From Salinisphaera sp002433465 (GTDB taxonomy: Bacteria > Pseudomonadota > Gammaproteobacteria > Nevskiales > Salinisphaeraceae), in the NCBI RefSeq assembly GCF_040361435.1, contig NZ_APNL01000003.1, positions 62,001-126,000 on the forward strand: 64,000 nt of DNA. The letters run 5' to 3'. This document shows positions 53,305 to 62,293 of the stretch, one piece after another; within the stretch, counting starts at the first letter, position 1, and every line of letters begins with the position of its first letter. A model generated the notes under the pieces. That model ran no database searches and was not told where the DNA came from. It saw nothing but the letters and a program-made list of their open reading frames with translations. Position numbers and translations under genes: made by a program.

Positions 53305-54249
53305 TCATCGCCGCGGCCAGTCGAAGGCCAGCGCCTCACCGATCGATGCAAAGCCACAGATCAGCGCCAGCAAGCGATCCACGCCCAGAGCCACGCCGGC
53401 ACTGGGCGGCAGCCCGGCCGCCATCGCGCCCAACAGCCGCTCGTCCAACGCGGTTTCGACCGCGCCGGCCTCGCGGCGCAGGCGCTGTTCCCGCTGCATG
53501 CGTTCGCGCGCGATATCAGCGTCGGTGAGTTCCTGGGCGCCGTTGGCAAGTTCCACGCCCTGCCAGAACCATTCGAAGCGACGGGCCACGCCGGGGCGTT
53601 CGGCATCGGTGGCCACCAGTACGGCATCTTCGGCGGGGAAATCGATCACGCACTGAGGCCCGTGCTCGCCCAGCGTCGGCTGGACCGCGAGGCTCATGAT
53701 CAGGTCGAGCCAGAAGGCGCGGTCGTGATCGGCCGCCGCCTCGACCGGCGCAAGCCGCTGCTGGCGTGCCCAGTCGGCAAGCGCGGTCGTGTCGCAGGCA
53801 ATCGGGTCCAGGCCGGTCACGGCTTCGAATACGACCCGATATTCACAGCGCTGCATGCAGCGCACGCCGGCCACCGTCTCGATCAGGGCGCCGGTCTCGG
53901 CAACCAGATCGGCCATGCTTGCCTCGGGCCGATACCACTCGAGCATCCAGAATTCGGGGTTGTGCCAGCGCCCGGCTTCACCGGCCCGGAACACCGGCCC
54001 GAGCTGATAGATCGGGCCCATGCCGGCCGCGAGCAGACGTTTGAGCCCGTGCTCGGGCGACGGCACGAGATACCCGCCATCATCGACCTGCATGCTCGCC
54101 AGCCCGCGCTCGGCGGGCGCGGCACTGGCAAGCAGCGGCGTGTTCACTTCGAGCACGCCACGCTCGGCCATGAACGCCCGAATATCGCCCAGCAGCCGCG
54201 CACGGCGTGCCAGCGTCGCCCCGCTCGCGCTTGGGCGCCAATCGTTCAT
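53305..54249 (-). CDS. epmA: elongation factor P--(R)-beta-lysine ligase
   Basis: The 314-residue protein is the short class II lysyl-tRNA-synthetase-like EpmA (PoxA/GenX), without an anticodon-binding domain. Motif 2-like FRAGEAGRWHNPEFWMLEWY and C-terminal motif 3 GVALGVDRLLALICG are clear. It attaches beta-lysine to Lys34 of EF-P. It lies downstream of efp in the same orientation (33 bases), next to epmB. Confidence 0.96.
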   Translation of the reverse strand: MNDWRPSASGATLARRARLLGDIRAFMAERGVLEVNTPLLASAAPAERGLASMQVDDGGYLVPSPEHGLKRLLAAGMGPIYQLGPVFRAGEAGRWHNPEFWMLEWYRPEASMADLVAETGALIETVAGVRCMQRCEYRVVFEAVTGLDPIACDTTALADWARQQRLAPVEAAADHDRAFWLDLIMSLAVQPTLGEHGPQCVIDFPAEDAVLVATDAERPGVARRFEWFWQGVELANGAQELTDADIARERMQREQRLRREAGAVETALDERLLGAMAAGLPPSAGVALGVDRLLALICGFASIGEALAFDWPRR

Positions 54250-54282
54250 GCGGGGCCGGTTTGCTCGGGCCGTGCGCGGTCG

Positions 54283-54855
54283 TCAGCCTTCGTTGGCGCG
54301 GGAGACGTATTCGCCCTTGCGGGTGTCGACCTTGAGCGTCTCGCCTTCTTCGATGAACAGCGGCACGCGTACCACGGCCCCGGTTTCCAGGGTGGCCGGC
54401 TTGCCGCCGCCGCCGGAGGTGTCACCGCGTACGCCAGGATCGGTTTCGGTCACGGTCAGGGTGACGAAGTTCGGCGGCTCGACCTGCAACGGCGTGCCGT
54501 TCCAGAGCGTCACGCTGCAGGTGTCCTGTGCCTTGAGCCACTTGGTCGCGTCGCCCACCGCGGCTTCGCCGGCCTGATACTGTTCGAAGGTGTTCGGCTC
54601 CATGAAGTGCCAGAACTCGCCGTCGTGGTAGAGATACTGCAAATCCACGTCCATGACGTCGGCGGCTTCGACGCTGTCGCCCGACTTGAAGGTGCGTTCG
54701 ATCACGCGGTTGGTCTTGAGGTTGCGGATCTTGACGCGGTTGAACGCCTGGCCCTTGCCGGGTTTGACGAACTCGTTCTCGACGATGGCACAGGGATCGC
54801 CATCGAGAATGATCTTGAGCCCGCCCTTGAACTGGTTGGTATTAAAGGTCGCCAT
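54283..54855 (-). CDS. efp: elongation factor P
   Basis: The 190-residue protein from ATG 54855 starts MATFNTNQFKGGLKIILDGD. The loop VKPGKGQAF places the modified Lys at position 34, the target of EpmA. The C-terminal OB domain ends GETLKVDTRKGEYVSRANEG. EF-P rescues ribosomes stalled at polyproline. It is divergent from epmB (87-base gap) and followed by epmA. Confidence 0.98.
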   Translation of the reverse strand: MATFNTNQFKGGLKIILDGDPCAIVENEFVKPGKGQAFNRVKIRNLKTNRVIERTFKSGDSVEAADVMDVDLQYLYHDGEFWHFMEPNTFEQYQAGEAAVGDATKWLKAQDTCSVTLWNGTPLQVEPPNFVTLTVTETDPGVRGDTSGGGGKPATLETGAVVRVPLFIEEGETLKVDTRKGEYVSRANEG

Positions 54856-54906
54856 AAAAGCTTGTCTGGTTGGTTGAAAACCGCACGCCAAAAAAGGCGC
54901 GCCCGG

Positions 54907-54942
54907 TTGGCGCGGCGCGGACGGCGTTCTACACTGACTGCC
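54907..54942 (+). promoter_or_regulatory. epmB promoter, apparently leaderless
   Basis: TTGGCG (54907-54912) and TACACT (54930-54935) are 17 bases apart, close to a sigma-70 promoter. Transcription would start about seven bases after the -10, at or next to the ATG at 54943. No ribosome-binding site is seen before it. Confidence 0.55.
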
Positions 54943-56019
54943 ATGCATCACGCCAGCGTCGAGCCCCTGCGCGCGCCTGCCCGAAAGCGCGCCAGTCTAT
55001 CGCAAACCGGTCATGGCTGGCAGCAGGCCATGCGCGAGTCGGTCACCGATATCCATACCCTGCTCGATCTGCTCGCGCTCGACGACACCGCACGCGCCGC
55101 GTTCGCCCACGTACGCACCGGCTTCCCGCTGCGTGTGCCTCGCAGTTATATCGCGCGCATGCGCCGTGGCGATATCAACGACCCGCTGCTACGCCAGGTT
55201 CTGCCCGTCGAGGCCGAGAACGCCGATGTCGCCGGTTTCTCCATGGACGCCGTGGGCGATCACGCCAGCGCTCTGGGCGATGGCGTACTGCATAAATACC
55301 ACGGCCGTGCGCTGCTGGTGACCACGGGCGCCTGCGCGGTCCACTGTCGCTACTGCTTCCGACGCCATTTCGACTATGCGAACCAGCACGCAGGCGCCCG
55401 TCAGGGCGACGCCGCGCTGGCCCATGTCGCAGCCGACCCGAGCATCAACGAAGTCATTCTGTCCGGCGGCGATCCGCTATCGCTGAGCAATGCCCGGCTC
55501 GAGGCGCTGGGCGAATCGCTGGACGCGATCGAACATGTCAGCCGGATTCGTATTCATACCCGCACCGCGGTGGTATTGCCCGAACGCATCGATGCCGGCC
55601 TGATCGACTGGGTGGCCCGACGCCGCCAGCAATGCGTGATCGTCATCCATGCCAACCATGCCCAGGAGCTCGACGACGATGTCGCCGCGCGCCTGGCAGC
55701 GCTGCGCGAGGCCGGCGCGACGCTGCTCAATCAAGCGGTTCTGCTCAAGAACGTCAACGATGATGTCGATACATTGATAGAACTCAGTGAACGGCTCTTT
55801 GCACTGGGCGTAATGCCGTACTATCTGCACATGCTCGATCGAGTTGCCGGCAGCGCCCATTTCGAAGTGGCCGATGCGCAGGCACGCGCGCTCATCAACC
55901 GTGTGGCCGCGCGCCTGCCCGGTTATCTGGTGCCCCGGTTGGCACGAGAGAGTGCTGGCGATGCGGCCAAGCAGGTATTGGGCCACGATGCCGGCGCGAG
56001 CAGCGCGCATAGGCGATGA
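54943..56019 (+). CDS. epmB: EF-P (R)-beta-lysine 2,3-aminomutase
   Basis: The 358-residue radical SAM protein has the CxxxCxxC cluster at Cys131, Cys135 and Cys138 (CAVHCRYC), the LAM-type GGDPLSLSNARLE and the short length typical of EpmB rather than catabolic lysine aminomutases. It converts alpha-lysine to beta-lysine for EpmA. It starts 87 bases from efp, divergent. A FimX-like gene follows 16 bases after its stop, probably on the same transcript. Confidence 0.96.
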   Translation: MHHASVEPLRAPARKRASLSQTGHGWQQAMRESVTDIHTLLDLLALDDTARAAFAHVRTGFPLRVPRSYIARMRRGDINDPLLRQVLPVEAENADVAGFSMDAVGDHASALGDGVLHKYHGRALLVTTGACAVHCRYCFRRHFDYANQHAGARQGDAALAHVAADPSINEVILSGGDPLSLSNARLEALGESLDAIEHVSRIRIHTRTAVVLPERIDAGLIDWVARRRQQCVIVIHANHAQELDDDVAARLAALREAGATLLNQAVLLKNVNDDVDTLIELSERLFALGVMPYYLHMLDRVAGSAHFEVADAQARALINRVAARLPGYLVPRLARESAGDAAKQVLGHDAGASSAHRR

Positions 56020-56035
56020 TCTCAAGGGGGAAGGA

Positions 56036-58132
56036 TTGAACCAGCACACAACGGCCTCACAGCCCGGTACCGGGGTTGGCAAGACCCTGGCGATCCTCGC
56101 GGTCACGGCGGACGACACCGTCTTCGAGCGCGTGCGTGACGTGCTCGAAGACAGCGACGATCCGGTAGACCTGGTTCGCGCCGAGGACCCGACACAGCTG
56201 GGCGAGCAAGACGCCATATCCGGCGTTGCCGTGGTTGCCCTGCACTGCCATGCCGATGATTCGCGCGCACGCCGCGAGCTTGGGCTCGTACACGGCCTGG
56301 CAGGCGTCGCGCCGATCCTGGTGCTCGACAACGCCGATGCGGGCGTCGACGCCAGCACCGCGCGCGAGGACGGCGCCTGGGATATGGTCGCGACGGCCGA
56401 TCGCGAGCTGCTGCGCCTGCGCCTGCGCCAGGCCCTGGAAGTCGGACGTGTGCGTGTCGAGCTGCAAGACGCCGCACAGCGCCTGAACCAGACGCAGCGC
56501 CGCCTCGACGTGCTGCTCAGCCACGGGCAGGACGCCCGCGCGACCCTCGTCGGCCAGCGCGTGGCCGAGCCCAGCCCAGCCTTCGCGCGCCTGATCGGCG
56601 TCAAGGATATCGAAAGCGCGCGCGGCATCGACCTGCTCGATCGCGTGGCGCCACACGATCGCAGCCGCTTCTCCGAGGCACTCGACCAGGTCGCCACCCA
56701 GCAGTCGGATGCATCGCTGGTATTCGACCTGACCACCCACCTCAATCATCGCCAGAGCGTACGCGCCTTGCTGACCCCGGGCGTCGCCGAAAAAAGCGAC
56801 GAGCGGCGAACCAACGTGGTGCTGCAACTCGTCGACAGTGAAAACGGCGCCGGCGACGGCAGCCGCGGGCCGGCGCTCGACGGGCGCATGGCCCTGCACT
56901 CGGTGCTGTCGCAGACCGTCAGCCGAGCCAAGGAATACGTGCTGGGTATGGTTTTTGTGGCCGTCGACGAGGTGGCCGGGCTGCAGGATCAGTACGGCCT
57001 CGCCGAAAGCGATCTGCTGCTGCAGGAAGTCGGGCTCTACCTCATCCAGGCCCTGCGCGGCGAAGATCGCGTATTCCGGTTTGCTGCCGGCGAATACGTA
57101 ATGATCGTCGAACGGCATTCCGCAAACGAAATCGAGGAATTCGCCCAGAGCCTGCAAGGCGCGTTGGCCGAGGAAGCCTTCGGCGACGAACATCAGAGCG
57201 CTGCGCTGACCGCGAGTCTGGCCTACTGTGTGCTATCCGGCGGCTCCTCGCAGAACGACGCCCATCTGCAGCGGCTTATGAACGCCGCCTACGAACTACG
57301 CGAGCAAGGTGGCAACGCCTGCCGCAAATGCACGGTCGACAGCCCCGCGGATGCCAGCGCCGGCGCGCATGACGTCTGGGTACAGCGCCTGCGCGACGGG
57401 CTCGACCAGGATCGCTTCAGCCTTGCCTATCAGGGTGTCACCAGCCTTGCAGGCGATAGCCAGCCTTACTTCGACGTGCTGCTGCGCTATGTGGACGACC
57501 GCGGCGCGCTCGTGCGCCCGGGCGAATTCCTGCCCGCCGCCGAGCACGCGCAAATGATGCCGGATATCGACCGCTGGGTCGTACAGCGGGCCATCGACGT
57601 TATCTGGCAGCAAAAAGCCAAGAACACCGAAATCATCCTGTTCGTGAAACTCTCGCCCGCCACGATCGAAGCCGGCGACACCTTCACCCAGTGGCTGGCG
57701 CAGGCGATCGAGCAGCGGCCGATTGACCCGAGTGCGCTGATTTTCAGCTTTCGCGAAGACGACGTCCGCAGCAATAGCCGGGCAAGCGGGCAGCTCGCAC
57801 AGGCCCTGGCCGACGCCGGTTATCGGGTCGCGCTGACCCACTACGGCAGCACGCCGAAAGCCGTCCAGATACTCGACCGGATGCCGGCCCACTTCATCAA
57901 GCTTGCGCCGGACTTCGCGCGCCAGATTCTCGGCCGCGAACAGGACGAGCGGCTTGCCCATATCATTGCCAGTGCGCGCGAGCGCGGAATCCCGCTGATC
58001 GCCGAACAGATCGAGGACGCCAACAGCATGGCGCGCCTCTGGCAAGCCGGTATCAACTACGTGCAGGGCCACTTTATCCAGGAGCCCGACACCGAGGCGC
58101 TGGCCGACGACACGGCCGCGCCCACGCTGTAG
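56036..58132 (+). CDS. FimX-like c-di-GMP receptor with degenerate GGDEF and EAL domains
   Basis: The start is a TTG at 56036 (LNQHTTASQPGTG) right after AAGGGGGAAGGA, giving 698 residues; no ATG in frame precedes it outside epmB. Domain order is a receiver-like N-terminus without a clear phospho-Asp (ILAVTADDTVFERVRDVL), a helical/PAS-like region, a GGDEF-type domain whose signature is AAGEY at about 350-354, and an EAL-type domain. There the metal motif EAL is DVL at about 480 (FDVLLRYVD), the Asn motif VNLS is VKLS, and DDFG is THYG. All catalytic positions are therefore altered, as in P. aeruginosa FimX. Such proteins bind c-di-GMP and drive type IV pilus assembly. It follows epmB by 16 bases. 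Confidence 0.85.
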   Translation: MNQHTTASQPGTGVGKTLAILAVTADDTVFERVRDVLEDSDDPVDLVRAEDPTQLGEQDAISGVAVVALHCHADDSRARRELGLVHGLAGVAPILVLDNADAGVDASTAREDGAWDMVATADRELLRLRLRQALEVGRVRVELQDAAQRLNQTQRRLDVLLSHGQDARATLVGQRVAEPSPAFARLIGVKDIESARGIDLLDRVAPHDRSRFSEALDQVATQQSDASLVFDLTTHLNHRQSVRALLTPGVAEKSDERRTNVVLQLVDSENGAGDGSRGPALDGRMALHSVLSQTVSRAKEYVLGMVFVAVDEVAGLQDQYGLAESDLLLQEVGLYLIQALRGEDRVFRFAAGEYVMIVERHSANEIEEFAQSLQGALAEEAFGDEHQSAALTASLAYCVLSGGSSQNDAHLQRLMNAAYELREQGGNACRKCTVDSPADASAGAHDVWVQRLRDGLDQDRFSLAYQGVTSLAGDSQPYFDVLLRYVDDRGALVRPGEFLPAAEHAQMMPDIDRWVVQRAIDVIWQQKAKNTEIILFVKLSPATIEAGDTFTQWLAQAIEQRPIDPSALIFSFREDDVRSNSRASGQLAQALADAGYRVALTHYGSTPKAVQILDRMPAHFIKLAPDFARQILGREQDERLAHIIASARERGIPLIAEQIEDANSMARLWQAGINYVQGHFIQEPDTEALADDTAAPTL

Positions 58133-58405
58133 GGAACCTCTGATCTATTCATCCACGGCCGCGTTTGAGTCCCAAAAGGCCGCGATACAAGGCGCATGGC
58201 GCCGCGTCATAGCCAATCTATGACCCAGCCATGCAACGCCGTAGCGCGGCCTTTTGGGCCAAACCGCTTAGCGGCCGGGCTTTTGCGCGCGCCTGAGCGG
58301 CGTTGCCGCTCGCTTATTTGCATTCAGCAAACGACGCTCGCGGCGTCTTGCCAGACGCGCGCAAAAGACACCGGCGCGACCGTAGATGAATAGATCAGAG
58401 GTTCC
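58133..58405. repeat. MITE-like element after the FimX-like gene
   Basis: A 273-bp segment with perfect 20-bp inverted ends (GGAACCTCTGATCTATTCAT, 58133-58152 and 58386-58405). Inside are two stem-loops: a perfect 14-bp pair (CCCAAAAGGCCGCG, 58171-58184 and 58245-58258) and a perfect 12-bp pair (CTTTTGCGCGCG, 58280-58291 and 58356-58367). The left end begins directly at the last base after the gene's TAG stop. The remaining 58406-58501 before htpX shows no gene. Confidence 0.9.
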
Positions 58406-58501
58406 ATAGAACCGACGCGCCACGCGACACCCGGGCGCATGGCGCGCCGTTTCAGCCGCCGGGCGTGCGCGGCATCACCCAGCTCGGGGCTTCGAGCTGG
58501 C

Positions 58502-59398
58502 TCAGGCGCGCTGTGCCTTTGCCCCTTCGAGCGCGGCAATACGCTCTTCCAGCGGCGGATGGGTCATGAAATAGCGCTTGATGCCGAGCGCCTTCTTGCC
58601 CGAGATACCCAGCGCCTGCATCTGATCGGGTAGCTCGGTGGCAATGCTGCCGGCCTGCAACCGGCGCAGCGCGCCGATCATCTTCGTGCGGCCGGCCAGA
58701 TGGGCACCGCCGGCGTCGGCGGCGAATTCTCGCCGACGCGAAAACCAGAACACGATCATGCTGGCGAGCACGCCCAGCACCATTTCCGCAAAGATCACGG
58801 TCACGAAATAACCAATTCCGTGGCCGCGTTCGTTGCGCAGCACCATACGGTCGACAATATGTCCGATCACATGGGCGAAGAAGAACACGAACGTGTTGAC
58901 CACGCCCTGGATCAGCGACAGCGTGACCATGTCGCCGTTGGCGATATGGCTGACCTCGTGGCCGATCACGGCCTCGGCCTCGTCCTGGCTCATCTGCCGC
59001 AGCAGGCCGGTCGAGACGGCCACCAGCGCGCTATTGCGACTCATGCCGGTTGCGAAAGCGTTCATGTCCGGCGAGTCGTAGATGGCAACTTCCGGCATGC
59101 CGATCCCTGCTTGGCGGGCCTGACGGGTCACCGTGGCTACAAGCCAGCTTTCCATCGCGTTCGACGGCTGCTCGATCACCTGGGCGCCGGTCATGCGCTT
59201 GGCCATGAACTTCGACATGGCCAGCGAAATGAGGGAACCGCCCATGCCGAACACGGCAGCAAAGATCAGCAGCGACGGAATATCGAGGTCGACGCCGTTG
59301 GCAGCAAGCAGACTGGTAACGCCAAACAGCTGAAGAATGACCGTCAGCACCAGCATGATGGCGATGTTGGTCAGTAAAAACAGCGCGATACGTTTCAT
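58502..59398 (-). CDS. htpX: membrane protease HtpX
   Basis: The 298-residue M48 metalloprotease has two N-terminal membrane helices (FLLTNIAIMLVLTVILQLFG and LIFAAVFGMGGSLISLAMS). The zinc motif HEVSH spans His147 to His151 and two further hydrophobic segments follow (GVVNTFVFFFAHVIGHIVD, GYFVTVIFAEMVLGVLASMIVF). It degrades misfolded inner-membrane proteins; in E. coli it is under Cpx control, not visible here. It stands alone. Confidence 0.96.
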   Translation of the reverse strand: MKRIALFLLTNIAIMLVLTVILQLFGVTSLLAANGVDLDIPSLLIFAAVFGMGGSLISLAMSKFMAKRMTGAQVIEQPSNAMESWLVATVTRQARQAGIGMPEVAIYDSPDMNAFATGMSRNSALVAVSTGLLRQMSQDEAEAVIGHEVSHIANGDMVTLSLIQGVVNTFVFFFAHVIGHIVDRMVLRNERGHGIGYFVTVIFAEMVLGVLASMIVFWFSRRREFAADAGGAHLAGRTKMIGALRRLQAGSIATELPDQMQALGISGKKALGIKRYFMTHPPLEERIAALEGAKAQRA

Positions 59399-59921
59399 CG
59401 ATCAATCTACGGTTGCGGGTATATCGGTTTAGATGGCGTAGTCGCGAATTGGTTTCAAGACAGGCCCGCGCGTTTATTTCTCATCGGTCGAGCGCATCCT
59501 GTGCGGTCGTCGAGGCCGGACTCGATGGTGTACGAAACTCGGCTGGCTGCGCTCAAGCAAGCAGCTTGTCGCCGATGAACGCAAAGACACGCTCATAGGG
59601 CAACTGTCCGCAGATCAACACAGATCTGGACAGGGTATCGAACGGCGGCGGGTTTGCGCGGTGTCCGAGCCGTGCGCGAGCGCCGACTTCGCTCGCCGCT
59701 TTTAATCTGCGTGAATCCGCGTCGATCTGCGGCCCCTTCTTGAAAGAACGCAGACTATCGCGTGAAGCCATGGCAGCCCAAACGGCGTCGCCGGAAGTGC
59801 GTCGGAGCGGTGCGCCATGTCGGACTCGCCTATATCGCCCCGCGCTCCTTCATTCGCGATTATTCGCGTCATTTGCGGCCTGAATCGTCTCACCGGTAGC
59901 CGACAACGGCCGGGCGCCGGC
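59399..59921. other. 523-base gap with short dispersed repeat words
   Basis: No credible gene is seen. The gap contains the words TCCGCAGATCAACACAGATC (from 59607), AATCTGCGTGAATCCGCG and GATCTGCGG (59704-59732), and ATTCGCGATTATTCGCGTCA (from 59852). The same CGCAGATTA-type word recurs upstream of parC at 62181-62206 (CCGCAGATTACGCAGATT). Such words are scattered in many proteobacterial genomes. The htpX promoter is presumably near 59400. Confidence 0.55.
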
Positions 59922-62144
59922 TCAGTCTTCCACCTTCACCGCCTGTACCTGGGTGAAGCCTCGCGGCAGGCGTTTGCCGCGCGAGGCCCGTGGACCGCGA
60001 TAGGTATCCCGCTCGCCGCCCTTGAGCGTCATGTGACGCTTGCCGCTGTAGATGGTGAGCGCGGCGCTGGCGGGCAATGCCGCGACCGCTACCACCGTCT
60101 CATCCTTGTTGAGCGAGATCAGCTTGTTGCCCTTGCCCTTGGCCAGCGCCGGCAGTTCGCCGACCGGCAGGCACAGCAGCTGCCCGGAACTGGTGACAAC
60201 GCACACCTCGGGGTCGTCGCCCCAAACCGGCGCCGGGGCCAGCGCATCGGCGCTCTTGCCCACCGACAGCGCCGCCTTGCCGCTCTTGTTGCGGCTGCTG
60301 ATCTCGCCGAGCGTGGTTGCGAAGGCATTGCCCGCCGAGCTGGCCAGCACACAGCGCGTGTCTTCGTCGCCCAGGATCACGCCGACAAAGCGCGCGCCGT
60401 CGGCCGGATTGAGACTGCCCGTCAGCGGTTCGCCCTGCCCGCGTGCCGAGGGCAAGCGGTGCGCGGCCAGCGTATAGCTGCGCCCGGTGGAATCGAGCAC
60501 GATCAAGGTCTGATTACTGCGCCCGGGCGCATGGGTAAGGTAGTCGTCGCCGCTGCGAAAGCTCAGACCCGCGGCATCCACGTCGTGCCCCTTGGCGGCA
60601 CGAATCCAGCCCTGACGCGACAGCACCACGGTGATCGGCTCGCTGGGCAGCAGGTCGGCTTCGGACAGGGCCTTGGCCTGGTCGCGTTCGACCAGGCGGC
60701 TGCGCCGCGCGTCGCCGTACTTCTCGGCGTCGGCCATGATCTCGTCGCCGATGAGCTTATCCAGCTTCTTGCGCGATCCCAGGATCGCCTCCAGGGACTG
60801 GCGCTCGGCTTCGAGTTCTTCCTGCTCGCCGCGGATCTTGAACTCTTCGAGCTTCATGAGATGACGCAGGCGCAGATCCAGAACCGCATCGGTCTGGGTG
60901 CCGGTGAGCCCGAAGCGCTCCATCATCACCGGCTTGGGCTCGTCCTCGGTGCGAATGATATGAATGACTTCGTCGATGTTCAGGTAGGCCGTGAGCAGGC
61001 CTTCCAGGATATGCAGCCGATCGAGCACCGCATCGAGGCGATGTTCCAGCCGGCGCGTAACCGTCTGGCGCCGATAGGTCAGCCACTCGGTAAGAATTTC
61101 CTGCAGATTCTTGACCCGCGGCGCGCCATCCAGCCCGATGACGTTGAGATTGACGCGAATGCCCTTTTCCAGCCCGGTGGTGGCAAACAGATGCGCCATG
61201 AGCGCTTCGGTATCCACCCGGTTGCTGCGCGGCACGATGATCAGGCGGGTCGGGTTCTCGTGGTCGGACTCGTCGCGCAGATCCGACACCATCGGCAGCT
61301 TCTTGGCCGCCATCTGGCCGGCGATCTGTTCGAGCACGCGCGCGCCGGAGGTCTGGTAGGGCAAGGCATCGATCACGATCTCGCCGTTTTCGAGGGTATA
61401 GGTCGCGCGCAGGCGCACGATGCCGTTGCCCTTCGCATAGAGCTCGCGAATTTCCTCGGCGGGGGTGATGATCTCGGCCCCGGTGGGGAAATCGGGCGCC
61501 GGCAGATATTCACATAGCGCGTCGAGATCGGCCTCGGGGTTATGCAGCAGGTGAACCGTGGCCTCGGCCACCTCGCGCAGGTTGTGCGGCGGAATATCGG
61601 TGGCCATACCCACGGCAATGCCGGTGCCGCCGTTCAACAGCACATTGGGCAGGCGCGCCGGCAGGGTTACCGGCTCGTTGAGGGTGCCGTCGAAGTTGGG
61701 CTGCCAGTCGACGGTGCCCTGCCCCAGTTCGGAGAGCAGCGTGGCCGCATAGCCGGTCAGCCGGGATTCGGTATAGCGCATGGCCGCGAACGATTTCGGA
61801 TCGTCCGCGGTGCCCCAGTTGCCGTGGCCATCAACCAGCGGATACCGGTAGGAAAACGGCTGGGCCATGATCACCATGGCTTCGTAGCAGGCCGAATCGC
61901 CGTGCGGGTGGAACTTGCCGATGACGTCGCCGACCGTACGTGCGGCCTTCTTCGGCTTCGAAGCCGCCGACAGGCCCAGCTCGGACATGGCATAGACGAT
62001 ACGCCGCTGTACCGGCTTGAGGCCGTCGCCCACATGCGGCAACGCCCGGTCGAGAATGACGTACATCGCATAGTCGAGATACGCCTTCTCGGCGAAGGTG
62101 CGCAGCGGCTGGCGCTCGCTTTCGTGTTCTAGAGTCGTGGCCAT
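59922..62144 (-). CDS. parC: DNA topoisomerase IV subunit A
   Basis: The 740-residue type II topoisomerase subunit has the active Tyr124 in AMRYTESRLTGYA and the quinolone region HPHGDSACYEAM, with the usual susceptible Ser84 and Glu88. The C-terminal part has short blades (QGWIRAAKGHDVD, GKAALSVGKSADAL) of the ParC beta-pinwheel. With ParE it decatenates replicated chromosomes. It lies downstream of parE, separated by a repeat element and an imperfect palindrome. Confidence 0.97.
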   Translation of the reverse strand: MATTLEHESERQPLRTFAEKAYLDYAMYVILDRALPHVGDGLKPVQRRIVYAMSELGLSAASKPKKAARTVGDVIGKFHPHGDSACYEAMVIMAQPFSYRYPLVDGHGNWGTADDPKSFAAMRYTESRLTGYAATLLSELGQGTVDWQPNFDGTLNEPVTLPARLPNVLLNGGTGIAVGMATDIPPHNLREVAEATVHLLHNPEADLDALCEYLPAPDFPTGAEIITPAEEIRELYAKGNGIVRLRATYTLENGEIVIDALPYQTSGARVLEQIAGQMAAKKLPMVSDLRDESDHENPTRLIIVPRSNRVDTEALMAHLFATTGLEKGIRVNLNVIGLDGAPRVKNLQEILTEWLTYRRQTVTRRLEHRLDAVLDRLHILEGLLTAYLNIDEVIHIIRTEDEPKPVMMERFGLTGTQTDAVLDLRLRHLMKLEEFKIRGEQEELEAERQSLEAILGSRKKLDKLIGDEIMADAEKYGDARRSRLVERDQAKALSEADLLPSEPITVVLSRQGWIRAAKGHDVDAAGLSFRSGDDYLTHAPGRSNQTLIVLDSTGRSYTLAAHRLPSARGQGEPLTGSLNPADGARFVGVILGDEDTRCVLASSAGNAFATTLGEISSRNKSGKAALSVGKSADALAPAPVWGDDPEVCVVTSSGQLLCLPVGELPALAKGKGNKLISLNKDETVVAVAALPASAALTIYSGKRHMTLKGGERDTYRGPRASRGKRLPRGFTQVQAVKVED

Positions 62145-62220
62145 CGGTTGTCGTGCTATTCAGATCAGGAAGAAAAGCGATCCGCAGATTACGCAGATTG
62201 CGCGGACGGGATTATCAATC

Positions 62221-62261
62221 CGGCATCAAAACAGCCGACTATGTCAGCCGTTCTGATGCCG
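62221..62261. repeat. imperfect palindrome upstream of parC
   Basis: CGGCATCA (62221-62228) and TGATGCCG (62254-62261) are perfect complements, and most intervening bases also pair, giving a 41-base hairpin with three mismatches. No U-run adjoins, so it may be a regulatory structure or protein site in the parE-parC gap. Confidence 0.55.
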
Positions 62262-62293
62262 TTGAAAAATGAACGCCGGCGCCCGTACTGCGT

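Noticed and set aside
53296..54942. Long plus-strand frame fused in front of epmB
   Set aside because: It lies opposite epmA and efp, has no family signatures and reflects the GC-rich codon pattern of the other strand.
56036..58132. Active diguanylate cyclase/phosphodiesterase
   Set aside because: Catalytic residues are replaced in both domains.
58133..58405. rRNA/tRNA or small RNA gene suggested by strong hairpins
   Set aside because: The hairpins are bounded by perfect terminal repeats, which explains them better as an inserted element.
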